Assembly (NCBI GenBank): GCA_022651385.1
Contig: JALCQR010000002.1
Coordinates: 124,001-188,000, forward strand
Direction: 5' to 3'
Source: Clostridia bacterium
GTDB lineage: Bacteria > Bacillota > Clostridia > Lachnospirales > Anaerotignaceae
Length of the DNA stretch: 64,000 nt
The notes beneath the pieces are model-generated. The model searched no databases, was not told the origin of the DNA, and worked only from the letters and a program-made list of their open reading frames with translations. Both the position numbers and the translations under genes were made by a program. Shown here piece after piece: positions 26,997-35,415 of this stretch (the stretch's first letter is position 1; each line of letters starts with the position of its first letter).

Positions 26997-27568
26997 TATC
27001 TTACCCCCTGTAAAGTCATTTTAAGCGCCTTCATATTGCCCTCGATAACTTCAGGCTTTGAAGCGAATTTGTGTTTGTAGCTGCCTTCCATCTCAGAAAG
27101 GAATGATTTATCATCCATAATTCCTGTTACCTTAACGATAGCTGCAAGCATAGGCGAATTAGGGAAGTATTTGCCAAGAGCAGCCATAGAAATTTTTCTT
27201 GCGTCTATAGTGTATACCTTTCCTTCATACCCCTTAAGAAGAGGACGAATTTCATCTGCGCTTTTAGCTGAGTTTATAACTATAGCGCCGTCTTTTTTAA
27301 GACCGTTTGTAACATCTACAGTTTCAAGAAGTGTTTCGTCAACAACTACTACATACTGAGGATCGTAAATATTTGAATGTACTCTTATAGGTTTATCGCT
27401 GATTCTGTTATATGCTGTTATAGGTGCTCCCATTCTTTCAGGGCCGTATTCAGGAAAGCCCTGTACATATTTACCTGTGTTGAATGCAACGTCGGCAAGA
27501 AGCAAAGAAGCAGTTTTCGCGCCTTGTCCGCCACGGCCATGCCATCTTATTTCCAATACATTTGCCAA
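26996..27568 (-). CDS. porG: pyruvate:ferredoxin-type oxidoreductase, gamma subunit
   Basis: A 190-residue gamma subunit beginning MANVLEIRWHGRGGQGAKTAS, the family signature, with FPEYGPERMGAPITAYNRIS after it. It is the first gene of the four-gene por operon. The start is a TTG at 27568, eight bases after GGGAGGT; no ATG fits the family N-terminus. A perfect sigma-54 promoter lies 57 bases upstream, and the divergent gene encodes a sigma-54 activator. Confidence 0.93.
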   Translation of the reverse strand: MANVLEIRWHGRGGQGAKTASLLLADVAFNTGKYVQGFPEYGPERMGAPITAYNRISDKPIRVHSNIYDPQYVVVVDETLLETVDVTNGLKKDGAIVINSAKSADEIRPLLKGYEGKVYTIDARKISMAALGKYFPNSPMLAAIVKVTGIMDDKSFLSEMEGSYKHKFASKPEVIEGNMKALKMTLQGVR

Positions 27569-27624
27569 AATTCATTACCTCCCAAAAAAAAGTCGATTTT
27601 TTTCATGTTACTGGATATATATGA

Positions 27625-27640
27625 AGCAAAAAGTGTGCCA
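27625..27640 (-). promoter_or_regulatory. sigma-54 (-24/-12) promoter of the por operon
   Basis: On the minus strand TGGCAC-ACTTT-TTGCT (27640 to 27625) fits the sigma-54 consensus TGGCAC-N5-TTGCW without mismatch. The predicted start point is near 27613, giving a leader of about 45 bases to the porG TTG codon. Confidence 0.85.
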
Positions 27641-27699
27641 AAAGCTGTCCATCAGTGAAAAACACGAATTTTGGGAGTTTTTTGTGTTTTCTGTATTTG

Positions 27700-27745
27700 T
27701 GTTATGTTGTAAAATATGTTATGATTGTTATAAAATAATGTTATA
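27700..27745. promoter_or_regulatory. TGTTAT repeats, candidate activator-binding sites
   Basis: Four TGTTATG/TGTTATA units start at 27700, 27717, 27726 and 27739, between the divergent por and regulator genes and 60-105 bases upstream of the sigma-54 promoter. This is the usual place for an enhancer element. The region must also contain the regulator's own promoter. Confidence 0.35.
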
Positions 27746-27777
27746 AACTTAAAATACAACAAAAAGAGGTGTGTAAC

Positions 27778-29193
27778 ATGTTAAATATATTAGATTTTTC
27801 AAAACTTCCTCCTGTTTACACTGAAATTTTAAACAAAGTGAATGACGGTATAAATATAGTTGACGAAAAAGGAATACTTTTGTTTTCAAATAAAGTGTCC
27901 GCGGAATATTGCAATTCCCGCCCTGAGGATATGATAGGCCAGCCCATAGAAAACTATTATCCAAATGCCGTGCTTTTGTACGTTTTAAGAAAACACGTTC
28001 CGGTTTTTAATGGAAGAATACATTATGTTGGTGCCAAAAAATATATGTGCTCGTCATTTCCAATATTTGACGGAAGCAAACTTATCGGTGCTTTTTCAAT
28101 ATTCAGAGATATTCAAGAAATAGAAGAACTTAATCGCCGAGTCAAATATCTTGAAATGCAGGTAAACCTCACAAAACCGGAAGTAGATATTGATTCGGTC
28201 GTAAAAAGCGGTGCTCTTGAAGCAATATTTAAAAAAGCAAAAAAAACAGTAGGTTCTTTGGGCGGTCCCCGTCACTCAATAATAACCGGAGAAAGCGGCA
28301 CAGGCAAAACAATGCTTGCAAATCTTATTTATAACTACGCAAAAAAAATAGGCGTTATAGCCAAAAATGCACCTTTTATAGAAGTAAACTGCGCGCAATT
28401 TACAAATCCAGATATAGCGGCAATGGAAATTTTCGGAAGCGAAGAAGGAGCATATACAGGCTCAAAAACAAAAAAAGGACTTTTTGAGCAAGCGCACGGC
28501 GGAATACTTTTTCTTGATGAGGCCCATGCTCTCGAAAATCACCAGACTTTACTTTTAAAAGCAATAGAAAGCGGCAAAATACGCCGTATAGGCGGAACAA
28601 AGGAAATTAGTATAAATGTAATAATAATCGCGGCCTCAACAAGAAATCTTAAAGAAGTTTTGCTTCCTGAACTTTATCAGAGGCTTGGACAATATGAAAT
28701 GTATCTTCCATCATTGCGCGAAAGAAGCCGAGAGGAAAAAGAAATGCTTTTCAGCTATTTTGTTAAAAAATATGAGAAAGCCGTAAAAAAAGCACATAAT
28801 ATAAATTATCATGTTAATTTCACACCTCAGGCAAAACTGGCTCTGTTAAATGCTGAGTATCCTCGAAACATAAGACAGTTCAGAGATGTTATAAACTGCA
28901 GCATAGACTCGTCTTCTCCCCTTTTGGAGGATGTGCACGGTCAGACTGATATAATTAATACAGTTACAATAAATGATATACCTTTTGATATAGCCGATAT
29001 AAAATCTGATATTCCTAACAAAAAATCTCAGGAAGAAAAAATAACGGGAACTGTAAAAGAGATGGTAGACAAAATGCTTGATGAAAACAAAGGACCGAGA
29101 AAAATATCAAAAGAGCTTATGGCTTTGGGATATAATATCGAGTATTATAAGGTAGCATATTATATCAAAAATATGAAAAAGAAAAAAGCATAA
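27778..29193 (+). CDS. PAS-AAA+ sigma-54-dependent transcriptional activator
   Basis: A 471-residue regulator. A PAS domain (about 12-118; NVNDGINIVDEKGILLFSN) is followed by a coiled linker, a sigma-54-interaction AAA+ domain with Walker A GESGTGKT (171-178), the sigma-54 contact loop as GAYTGS (224-229, usually GAFTGA) and Walker B GGILFLDE (241-248), and a C-terminal helix-turn-helix (GPRKISKELMALGYN). I choose the ATG at 27778, which follows AGAGG by eight bases, over a GTG nine bases upstream. Divergent to porGDAB and its sigma-54 promoter, it is most likely the activator of por. The PAS domain may sense a metabolite or redox state; no receiver domain is present. Confidence 0.92.
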   Translation: MLNILDFSKLPPVYTEILNKVNDGINIVDEKGILLFSNKVSAEYCNSRPEDMIGQPIENYYPNAVLLYVLRKHVPVFNGRIHYVGAKKYMCSSFPIFDGSKLIGAFSIFRDIQEIEELNRRVKYLEMQVNLTKPEVDIDSVVKSGALEAIFKKAKKTVGSLGGPRHSIITGESGTGKTMLANLIYNYAKKIGVIAKNAPFIEVNCAQFTNPDIAAMEIFGSEEGAYTGSKTKKGLFEQAHGGILFLDEAHALENHQTLLLKAIESGKIRRIGGTKEISINVIIIAASTRNLKEVLLPELYQRLGQYEMYLPSLRERSREEKEMLFSYFVKKYEKAVKKAHNINYHVNFTPQAKLALLNAEYPRNIRQFRDVINCSIDSSSPLLEDVHGQTDIINTVTINDIPFDIADIKSDIPNKKSQEEKITGTVKEMVDKMLDENKGPRKISKELMALGYNIEYYKVAYYIKNMKKKKA

Positions 29194-29255
29194 TGTTTAC
29201 AGCAAAATACAAATAAAGTATAATCAATAAAAAACAAAAAGGACGGTATATATAA

Positions 29256-30125
29256 ATGTGGTTAGCCGAAAACTGGAAAGATTATGAAGTAATAGACTGT
29301 TCTGATGGCGAAAAACTGGAACGCTGGGGAAAATACCTGCTTGTACGTCCGGACCCGCAGGTAATATGGTCAACACAGAAAAAAGAAAAGGGCTGGACAA
29401 AAATGAACGGCCATTATCACCGTTCATCAAAAGGCGGCGGAGACTGGGAATTTTTCAGCCTGCCTGAGCAGTGGAGCATTGAATATCAAAAACTTGGCCT
29501 TACATTTCAGCTAAAGCCTTTTAAGTTTAAACATACGGGAGTTTTTCCTGAGCAGGCCGTAAACTGGGATTGGTGCAGCGAAAAAATTAAAAACGCAGGC
29601 CGGCCTATAAAGGTGCTTAATCTTTTTGCATATACAGGCGGAGCCACAATAGCGGCTGCTAAAGCCGGCGCAAAAGTTACGCATGTCGACGCTTCAAAAG
29701 GCATGGTAAACTGGGCAAAAGAAAATGCCAGCTCATCATCTTTAAGTGAAGCACCTATCAGATGGCTTGTTGATGACTGTGTAAAATTTGTTGAAAGAGA
29801 AATAAGACGCGGTAATTTATACGACGCGGTAATAATGGACCCCCCGTCATACGGCAGAGGACCAAAAGGCGAGATATGGAAAATAGAAGAATCCGTATAT
29901 CCTCTTATAAAGCTATGCGCCGATGTATTAAATGACAATCCGCTTTTCTTCCTTATAAGTTCTTATACAACAGGACTTCAGCCGGCAGTGCTTACGTACA
30001 TGCTTTCAAGTGTACTGATTCCAAAATTCGGCGGAAATGTTGAGTCAAGCGAAATCGGGCTTCCCGTATCATCAAACGGACTTGTGCTTCCGTGCGGCGC
30101 AAGCGGCAGATGGTTTAAAGATTAA
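29256..30125 (+). CDS. RlmI-like class I SAM-dependent methyltransferase
   Basis: A 289-residue Rossmann methyltransferase. The SAM-binding strand reads VLNLFAYTGGATIAAAKAGA, the ribose-binding acid lies in VTHVDASKGMVNWAKEN, and the catalytic-type motif is VIMDPPSYGRGP, as in RlmI/RlmL-type rRNA methyltransferases, followed by FFLISSYTTG. There is no PUA domain at the N-terminus. The rRNA target is inferred from family only. The ATG at 29256 has an AAGGACGG site. It follows the PAS-AAA+ gene by 62 bases and may be cotranscribed with it. Confidence 0.85.
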   Translation: MWLAENWKDYEVIDCSDGEKLERWGKYLLVRPDPQVIWSTQKKEKGWTKMNGHYHRSSKGGGDWEFFSLPEQWSIEYQKLGLTFQLKPFKFKHTGVFPEQAVNWDWCSEKIKNAGRPIKVLNLFAYTGGATIAAAKAGAKVTHVDASKGMVNWAKENASSSSLSEAPIRWLVDDCVKFVEREIRRGNLYDAVIMDPPSYGRGPKGEIWKIEESVYPLIKLCADVLNDNPLFFLISSYTTGLQPAVLTYMLSSVLIPKFGGNVESSEIGLPVSSNGLVLPCGASGRWFKD

Positions 30126-30126
30126 G

Positions 30127-30230
30127 ACCTTGGGGACGCTGCCAATTCTCATTTTTTTAGGAAACGAAGTTTCCGTTATGGGTCAAGGGATGAAATCCCT
30201 TGCAGGTTTTGAGGGTAGCGCCCTCAAGGT
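30127..30230. repeat. 104-bp MITE-like inverted-repeat element with three internal hairpins
   Basis: The ends ACCTTGGGGACGC (30127-30139) and GCGCCCTCAAGGT (30218-30230) are inverted repeats matching at 11 of 13 positions. Inside are GGAAAC-GAA-GTTTCC (30160-30174), CAAGGGAT-GAA-ATCCCTTG (30184-30202) and TTGAGGG-TAGCG-CCCTCAA (30209-30227). It begins one base after the methyltransferase stop codon and has no coding capacity. The last hairpin is followed by TTTTG and may serve as a terminator. Confidence 0.6.
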
Positions 30231-30236
30231 TTTGTT

Positions 30237-30425
30237 TTACATTTGTTTCTTAGCAATTTTATATTCATCGTAAAGCTGGTAATACGGACAGTCGTCAAAG
30301 CTTGACGCCATAAATTTTCTCATTTCGTCTTCGTCCAAGTTTACAAGACATATATAATACCCGCATTCCTCATCATACATGTAATTCATGCAGGTTTCGC
30401 AGTTTGATTTTGTTTTCTTAGTCAA
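30237..30425 (-). CDS. small cysteine-rich protein, DUF6472-like
   Basis: A 62-residue protein, MTKKTKSNCETCMNYMYDEE and on, with C-x2-C near the start and further Cys at about 21, 26 and 46, and with an acidic middle. The pattern suggests a bound metal, zinc or iron-sulfur. It resembles a short clostridial family I recall as DUF6472, with no known function. The start is a TTG at 30425 preceded by AAGGTGA. It is downstream of proA but behind a terminator, so it may be expressed on its own. Confidence 0.65.
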   Translation of the reverse strand: MTKKTKSNCETCMNYMYDEECGYYICLVNLDEDEMRKFMASSFDDCPYYQLYDEYKIAKKQM

Positions 30426-30446
30426 TATAAATCACCTTTCAAAAAA

Positions 30447-30476
30447 TGGCACAGTCCTTTTTACTTGACTGTGCCA
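30447..30476 (-). terminator. terminator after proA
   Basis: TGGCACAGTC and GACTGTGCCA are perfect ten-base arms with T6 following on the minus strand. Confidence 0.85.
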
Positions 30477-30510
30477 CAAATTTTAAAAATATTATAATTT
30501 TAAATCAAAT

Positions 30511-31755
30511 TTACTCTCTTATCTGGCCGTTTCCGTAAATTATATATTTTGTGGTTGTAAGCTCTTTAAGTCCCATAGGCCCCCTTGCATGCAGTTTTTG
30601 CGTGCTTATGCCTATCTCGGCTCCAAACCCGAACTGTTCTCCGTCTGTAAACCTTGTTGAGGCATTTACATAAACGGCTGCGGCATCTACCTCATTTAAA
30701 AACTTTTGGGCATTTGAGTAATTTTCAGTAATAATGGCTTCCGAGTGCCCTGTGCCGTATTTTCTTATAAGCTCTATGGCCTCATCAACGTCTTTTACAA
30801 TCCTTGCCGATATTATGTAATCTTCGTATTCAGTGCCCCAGTCTTCTTCAGTAGCTTTTTTTGTACCCTTAACCATTGCATATATTTTTCCGTCTGCTCT
30901 TATTTCCACGTTTTTAGCCATAAGTTCTTTGCATATAACAGGTACAAACTCATCGGCTATTTTCTCGTTTATAAGCAGGCTTTCACAGGCATTGCATACC
31001 CCAGGGCGCTGTGTTTTTGCATTTATAACTATATCTATGGCTTTTTTCATATCAGCCGTTTCATCAACGTACACATGACAGTTGCCGATACCCGTTTTTA
31101 TAACCGGAACTGTGCTGTTTCGTACGACATTGTTTATAAGACCTGACCCGCCTCTTGGTATAAGCAAGTCAATAAGGCCGTTTAGCTTCATAAGCTTTTC
31201 AGCTGTTTCATGGGATGTATCGGTTATTATCTGAACTATGTCTTCAGGAAGTCCGTCTTCTTTTAACGACTCTCTAAATATATCAACAATTGCCTTGTTG
31301 CTTTTGAGAGCTTCTTTTCCGCCTCTTAAAATCACAGCGCTTCCGGCTTTAAGACAAAGTCCAAAGGCATCGCTTGTAACATTTGGCCTTGCCTCAAATA
31401 TAATACCTATTACACCCATAGGTACTCTTTTCTGTCCGATTATGAGACCGTTGTCAAGAGTGTTCATCATAACAAATTCTCCCACAGGGTCTTTTAGCGC
31501 AGCGACTTTTCTGAGGCCTGTGGCCATGCCCTCAATACGTTCCTTTGTAAGAGAAAGTCTGTCAATAAATGCACCTTTTATTCCGTTTTCCAAAGCGGAG
31601 TCAACGTCTGCTTTGTTTGCTTCAAGTATTTTGTCCATATTTTTAATCATATTTTCAGCAGCGTTTAAAAGTGCCTTGTTCTTCTCAGGTGCCGAAAGCC
31701 TCGCCGTAACAATTGACGCTTCTTTGGCCTTCATTCCCATCTCTTCAAGAATCAT
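30511..31755 (-). CDS. proA: glutamate-5-semialdehyde dehydrogenase (gamma-glutamyl phosphate reductase)
   Basis: A 414-residue ProA of the aldehyde dehydrogenase superfamily, reducing gamma-glutamyl phosphate to the semialdehyde in proline synthesis. Motifs include VPMGVIGIIFEARPNVTSDA, GSAVILRGGKEALKSN, DLLIPRGGSGLI, the catalytic-Cys segment RPGVCNACESLL and NASTRFTDG. The start is the ATG at 31755 (eight bases after GAGG); a GTG nine bases upstream lies within the ribosome site. It follows fthC by ten bases and completes the proB-zinc ribbon-fthC-proA group. Confidence 0.96.
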   Translation of the reverse strand: MILEEMGMKAKEASIVTARLSAPEKNKALLNAAENMIKNMDKILEANKADVDSALENGIKGAFIDRLSLTKERIEGMATGLRKVAALKDPVGEFVMMNTLDNGLIIGQKRVPMGVIGIIFEARPNVTSDAFGLCLKAGSAVILRGGKEALKSNKAIVDIFRESLKEDGLPEDIVQIITDTSHETAEKLMKLNGLIDLLIPRGGSGLINNVVRNSTVPVIKTGIGNCHVYVDETADMKKAIDIVINAKTQRPGVCNACESLLINEKIADEFVPVICKELMAKNVEIRADGKIYAMVKGTKKATEEDWGTEYEDYIISARIVKDVDEAIELIRKYGTGHSEAIITENYSNAQKFLNEVDAAAVYVNASTRFTDGEQFGFGAEIGISTQKLHARGPMGLKELTTTKYIIYGNGQIRE

Positions 31756-31765
31756 TTCATTCACC

Positions 31766-32320
31766 TCAATTCACAGTACGCTTTTCTGTTATTATCATGT
31801 TTAGTTTTCTGTCATATTTTTCCGTTGGTATATTATCCAAAAGCTGAAAATCAAAACATATTCCAACAGTTTTTTCAAGCTGGTATTTCTCACCGTATGT
31901 ATCGTAATAACCTCCGCCGTAGCCGCAGCGGTTTTTGCTTAAATCAAACATACTTCCCGGCACTATAACCAAATCATCTTTTTTAGGCTTGACCTCTTTT
32001 TCAATGCCTTCTTCAGGTTCCATTACACCAAGGTTTGACCTTTTCATTCCGTCAAAAGATGAAATCTCAACAAAATACATAAGTCTGTCTTTTTTTGCAA
32101 TAGGCACAAAAACTTTTTTGTTCTCATTCCATGCCTGTTTTATAAGTTCTGTTGTGTTTACCTCAGAGCCCATATTAACATAGGTAAATACTCTTTCGGC
32201 TTTTTTCCATTTATCAAGAGAAATCAATTTTTCTTTTATAATACGGCTTTTTTCATCTCTCTCATATTCGGGCATAGCGCTTCTTTTTTTGAGCATTTCC
32301 TTTCTTAGTTCATTTTTCAT
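31766..32320 (-). CDS. fthC: 5-formyltetrahydrofolate cyclo-ligase
   Basis: A 184-residue enzyme converting 5-formyl-THF to 5,10-methenyl-THF with ATP. The family pattern is seen in the basic N-terminus KNELRKEMLKKRSAM, the substrate segment VPGSMFDLSKNRCGYGGGYYD and the final VGICFDFQLL. The ATG at 32320 is seven bases after AAGGAGA; another ATG two codons earlier is too close to the site. It sits between the two proline genes with short gaps, an association that looks operonic rather than functional. Confidence 0.93.
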   Translation of the reverse strand: MKNELRKEMLKKRSAMPEYERDEKSRIIKEKLISLDKWKKAERVFTYVNMGSEVNTTELIKQAWNENKKVFVPIAKKDRLMYFVEISSFDGMKRSNLGVMEPEEGIEKEVKPKKDDLVIVPGSMFDLSKNRCGYGGGYYDTYGEKYQLEKTVGICFDFQLLDNIPTEKYDRKLNMIITEKRTVN

Positions 32321-32333
32321 TGACATTCTCCTT

Positions 32334-32756
32334 TTACATTGTTACCGAGTGAAGTCCAACAATAAAAAGCGATATAATGCCTCTTATTATACCAAAAACC
32401 AAAGATAAAATTAAAAGTATGATACTTAATATAAGAAGTTTAATTCCAAAACTTTTGTAAAATGGATATGGCCTTGTAATAAGAGCAATTGAACATATAA
32501 GTCCCAGCAGCGGAAAAACAATAGTCATTATTATAAGCAATATCTTTATCCATGAAGGAATGGCTCTTGTAAAATCAGTCCAATTATCATTTCTGTTTTC
32601 GTGTTTTTCTTTAAATTCATTTATTCCCAAATCGTTTATAACTTTGGATTCCTTCTCAACAGCATCACCGTCAATAATATTGTCATTCTGAACAAATCCG
32701 CAGTTTGGGCATCTTCCGTTTTCAAGCGGCGAACCGCAGTTTGGACAATAATTCAT
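32334..32756 (-). CDS. small membrane protein with N-terminal zinc ribbon
   Basis: A 140-residue protein. The first 22 residues form a zinc ribbon (YCPNCGSPLENGRCPNCGF, two CxxC pairs), then an acidic linker and two or three membrane helices (about 67-90 and 100-135). No catalytic motif is visible. Similar zinc-ribbon membrane proteins are widespread in Firmicutes without known function. The ATG at 32756 has GAGGTG. It lies 17 bases after proB and 13 before fthC, so it belongs to the same operon. Confidence 0.8.
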   Translation of the reverse strand: MNYCPNCGSPLENGRCPNCGFVQNDNIIDGDAVEKESKVINDLGINEFKEKHENRNDNWTDFTRAIPSWIKILLIIMTIVFPLLGLICSIALITRPYPFYKSFGIKLLILSIILLILSLVFGIIRGIISLFIVGLHSVTM

Positions 32757-32773
32757 ACACGCACCTCACAGTA

Positions 32774-33568
32774 TCATTTTCCAATAAACATAGTGCCTAT
32801 GTCTTCGCCATCAAAAGCTCTGAATATTATAGAAGGATTTTCACCCTTAAGTATCAGAACATCCGTATTTGTTTTCTCACACATTTTAGCCGCCATAAGT
32901 TTTGTTTTCATGCCACCTGATGAAAATTCACTGCCCTTTCCGCATGCCATTTCCATTACCTCGTCTGTTACCTTCTCAACAACAGATATACGTTTGGCGT
33001 TTTTGTTCACATTTGGATTGCTGTCGTAAAGAGCGTCAATGTCAGTAAGTATAATAAGAAGGTCGGCTTTTACAAGGTCACACACAATAGCGGAAAGCCT
33101 GTCGTTATCGGCAATCTCAATTTCATATGTTGTTATGGCGTCATTTGCATTTACTATAGGCACAACTCCTATTTCAAGCAATGTGTTAAATGTTCTGGCA
33201 ACAGTTTCTTTTCTTCCGCCTTCTTTTACATCTTCTTTTGTTAAAAGTATCTGCGCTACATTTTGATTATATTCATTAAAAAAATTCTTGTAAATCTGAA
33301 CAAGCGTGGCCTGCCCCATTGAGGCAGCCGCCTGTTTAAATCTTATATCCTTCGGCTTGCTTTTTAGTCCCATATAGCCAAAACCAATGCCCTGAGCTCC
33401 CGATGTGACAAGCACCACATCTTTGCCCTCGTTTCTAAGCTCGGCTATAACATACGCCAGCTGCTGTATACGTCTCAAATTGGTTCTTCCGTTTTTATGT
33501 GTTATAGTTGTTGTTCCTACCTTTATTACTATTGTTTTGCTGTCTTTAAGACGCTCTCTGTAATTCAT
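32774..33568 (-). CDS. proB: glutamate 5-kinase without PUA domain
   Basis: A 264-residue amino-acid kinase that phosphorylates glutamate, the first step of proline synthesis. Motifs are VIKVGTTTITHKNG, LVTSGAQGIGFGYMGL, the NANDAITTYEIEIADNDRLSA loop and GSEFSSGGMKTKLMAAKMC. The C-terminal PUA domain of the 367-residue E. coli enzyme is absent, as in many Clostridia. The ATG at 33568 has GGGGGA. First gene of the proline group, 49 bases after glnS. Confidence 0.95.
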   Translation of the reverse strand: MNYRERLKDSKTIVIKVGTTTITHKNGRTNLRRIQQLAYVIAELRNEGKDVVLVTSGAQGIGFGYMGLKSKPKDIRFKQAAASMGQATLVQIYKNFFNEYNQNVAQILLTKEDVKEGGRKETVARTFNTLLEIGVVPIVNANDAITTYEIEIADNDRLSAIVCDLVKADLLIILTDIDALYDSNPNVNKNAKRISVVEKVTDEVMEMACGKGSEFSSGGMKTKLMAAKMCEKTNTDVLILKGENPSIIFRAFDGEDIGTMFIGK

Positions 33569-33617
33569 TTTATAAATCCCCCGCTTATATATTTTTTTTC
33601 GTCTATATTAATCAAAT

Positions 33618-35291
33618 TTATTTTGCGGGCTTGAATGAACTTTTAAGCGGAACTATTCTGTTAAATACAAGTGCATCATCTCTGCTGTCTTTTGTATCAA
33701 CACAGTAATATCCGTTTCTCATAAACTGGAACTTTTCGCCTTTTTCACAGCCTTTTATTGATGGCTCGACAAGACATTTGCTTACTTTAAGGCTGTTTGG
33801 ATTCATTATCATCTCGCCGTCGGGGTCATCAGGATTGTCAAGCATCATATAATCGTAAAGTCTTGCCTCTGCTTCTATGCAGTCGGCGGCATTTACCCAA
33901 TGAAGCGTGCCTTTTACCTTTCTGCCGCTAAATCCGGAACCGCTTCTTGTTTCAGGGTCATATGTGCAGTGAACTGCTGTTATATTGCCGTTTTCATCTT
34001 TGTCAACACCCACACATTTTACAAAATATGTTCCCTTTAAACGCACTTCTTTATCAGGAGCAAGACGGAAAAACTTCTTAACAGGCACTTCCATAAAATC
34101 TTCTTTTTCTATATAAATTTCTCTTGAAAATTTAACTTTTCTTTTTCCGAGAGCTTCATTTTCAGGATTGTTGTCAATTTCAAATTCTTCAGTCATGCCC
34201 TCAGGGTAATTGTCAATTATTACTTTAAGCGGATTAAGAACTGCCATAACAACTTTTGCTTTTGGTTTAAGGTCTTCTCTAATGCAGTAGTCTAAAAGTG
34301 AGCTGTCAACCCTGCTGTTTGCCTTGCTTACTCCTATTTTTTCACAAAAAGCTCTTATAGCCTCGGGAGTGTAGCCTCTTCTTCTGAGGCCGCATATTGT
34401 CGGCATACGAGGGTCGTCCCAGCCGTCAACAAGACCTTTTTCAACAAGTGCTCTGAGTTTTCTTTTGCTCATTACGGTGTTTGTTACTCCAAGACGGGCA
34501 AATTCTATCTGACGCGGATGTGCTGCAAGTCCGCTGTTTTCAACAACCCAGTTATAAAGCGGCCTGTGGTCTTCAAATTCCATTGTACATATAGAATGTG
34601 TTATGCCTTCAATTGTGTCTTCAAGAGGATGCGCAAAATCGTACATAGGATATATGCACCATTTATCCCCTGTTCTGTGATGTGAAGCATGCGCTATACG
34701 ATATATTACAGGGTCCCTCATATTGATATTAGGAGATGACATATCTATTTTTGCTCTAAGTGTCCTTGTGCCGTCGGCAAACTCCCCGTTTTTCATTCTT
34801 GTAAAAAGGTCAAGATTTTCCTCAACGCTTCTGTTTCTGTAAGGGCTGTTTTTGCCCGGAGTGCTTAGTGTGCCTCTGTACTCTTTCATTTCCTCCGGCG
34901 TAAGGTCGCATACAAAAGCCTTGCCGTCTTTTATAAGCTTTACTGCTATTTCGTAAAATTTATCAAAATATGATGAGGCAAAATATAATCTGTCGCCCCA
35001 GTCAAAGCCAAGCCATTTTACATCTTCTTTTATTGATTCCACATATTCGGTATCTTCTTTTGTTGGATTTGTGTCGTCAAAACGAAGATTGCATTTTCCT
35101 CCATAATATTCGGCAAGTCCAAAATTAAGGCATATAGACTTTGCATGGCCTATATGAAGATATCCGTTGGGCTCAGGCGGAAAACGTGTATTAAGACGCG
35201 AAAGATTTTCGCCAAGATCTTGTTGTATATAATTATGTATAAAGTTGCCTGTATTTGCCAACTCATCCATTTCTTTGCTTTCCTCTGCCAT
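33618..35291 (-). CDS. glnS: glutaminyl-tRNA synthetase
   Basis: A 557-residue class I synthetase. The HIGH motif is in [18 protein letters not shown], the KMSKS equivalent is VMSKRKL, and the C-terminal beta-barrel anticodon domain is present. Two family inserts confirm GlnRS rather than Glu[18 protein letters not shown] and [14 protein letters not shown]. Many Firmicutes lack GlnS and use the GatCAB route, but it is common in Clostridia. ATG at 35291 has GGGAGG. No T-box leader is seen; an extended -10 promoter lies 44 bases upstream. Confidence 0.96.
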   Translation of the reverse strand: MAEESKEMDELANTGNFIHNYIQQDLGENLSRLNTRFPPEPNGYLHIGHAKSICLNFGLAEYYGGKCNLRFDDTNPTKEDTEYVESIKEDVKWLGFDWGDRLYFASSYFDKFYEIAVKLIKDGKAFVCDLTPEEMKEYRGTLSTPGKNSPYRNRSVEENLDLFTRMKNGEFADGTRTLRAKIDMSSPNINMRDPVIYRIAHASHHRTGDKWCIYPMYDFAHPLEDTIEGITHSICTMEFEDHRPLYNWVVENSGLAAHPRQIEFARLGVTNTVMSKRKLRALVEKGLVDGWDDPRMPTICGLRRRGYTPEAIRAFCEKIGVSKANSRVDSSLLDYCIREDLKPKAKVVMAVLNPLKVIIDNYPEGMTEEFEIDNNPENEALGKRKVKFSREIYIEKEDFMEVPVKKFFRLAPDKEVRLKGTYFVKCVGVDKDENGNITAVHCTYDPETRSGSGFSGRKVKGTLHWVNAADCIEAEARLYDYMMLDNPDDPDGEMIMNPNSLKVSKCLVEPSIKGCEKGEKFQFMRNGYYCVDTKDSRDDALVFNRIVPLKSSFKPAK

Positions 35292-35334
35292 AATTTAAAA
35301 TCCTCCCAAATCAAGATTATCTATATTATTCTAT

Positions 35335-35340
35335 ATTATA
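35335..35340 (-). promoter_or_regulatory. extended -10 promoter of glnS
   Basis: Minus strand TGGTATAAT is a TGn-TATAAT extended -10 without a clear -35. Confidence 0.45.
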
Positions 35341-35415
35341 CCAACTATCAGTATTTTTATATCTAATCTTAAAAATAATTAATAATTAATAATATATCAA
35401 ATAGCAAAGCAAAAA

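Noticed and set aside
27700-27745. TGTTAT repeats considered as a small CRISPR
   Set aside because: Units are only seven bases with irregular gaps and no cas genes are present.
31756-31764. GTG start for proA giving three more residues
   Set aside because: The GTG lies inside the GAGGTG ribosome site; the ATG at 31755 has correct spacing.
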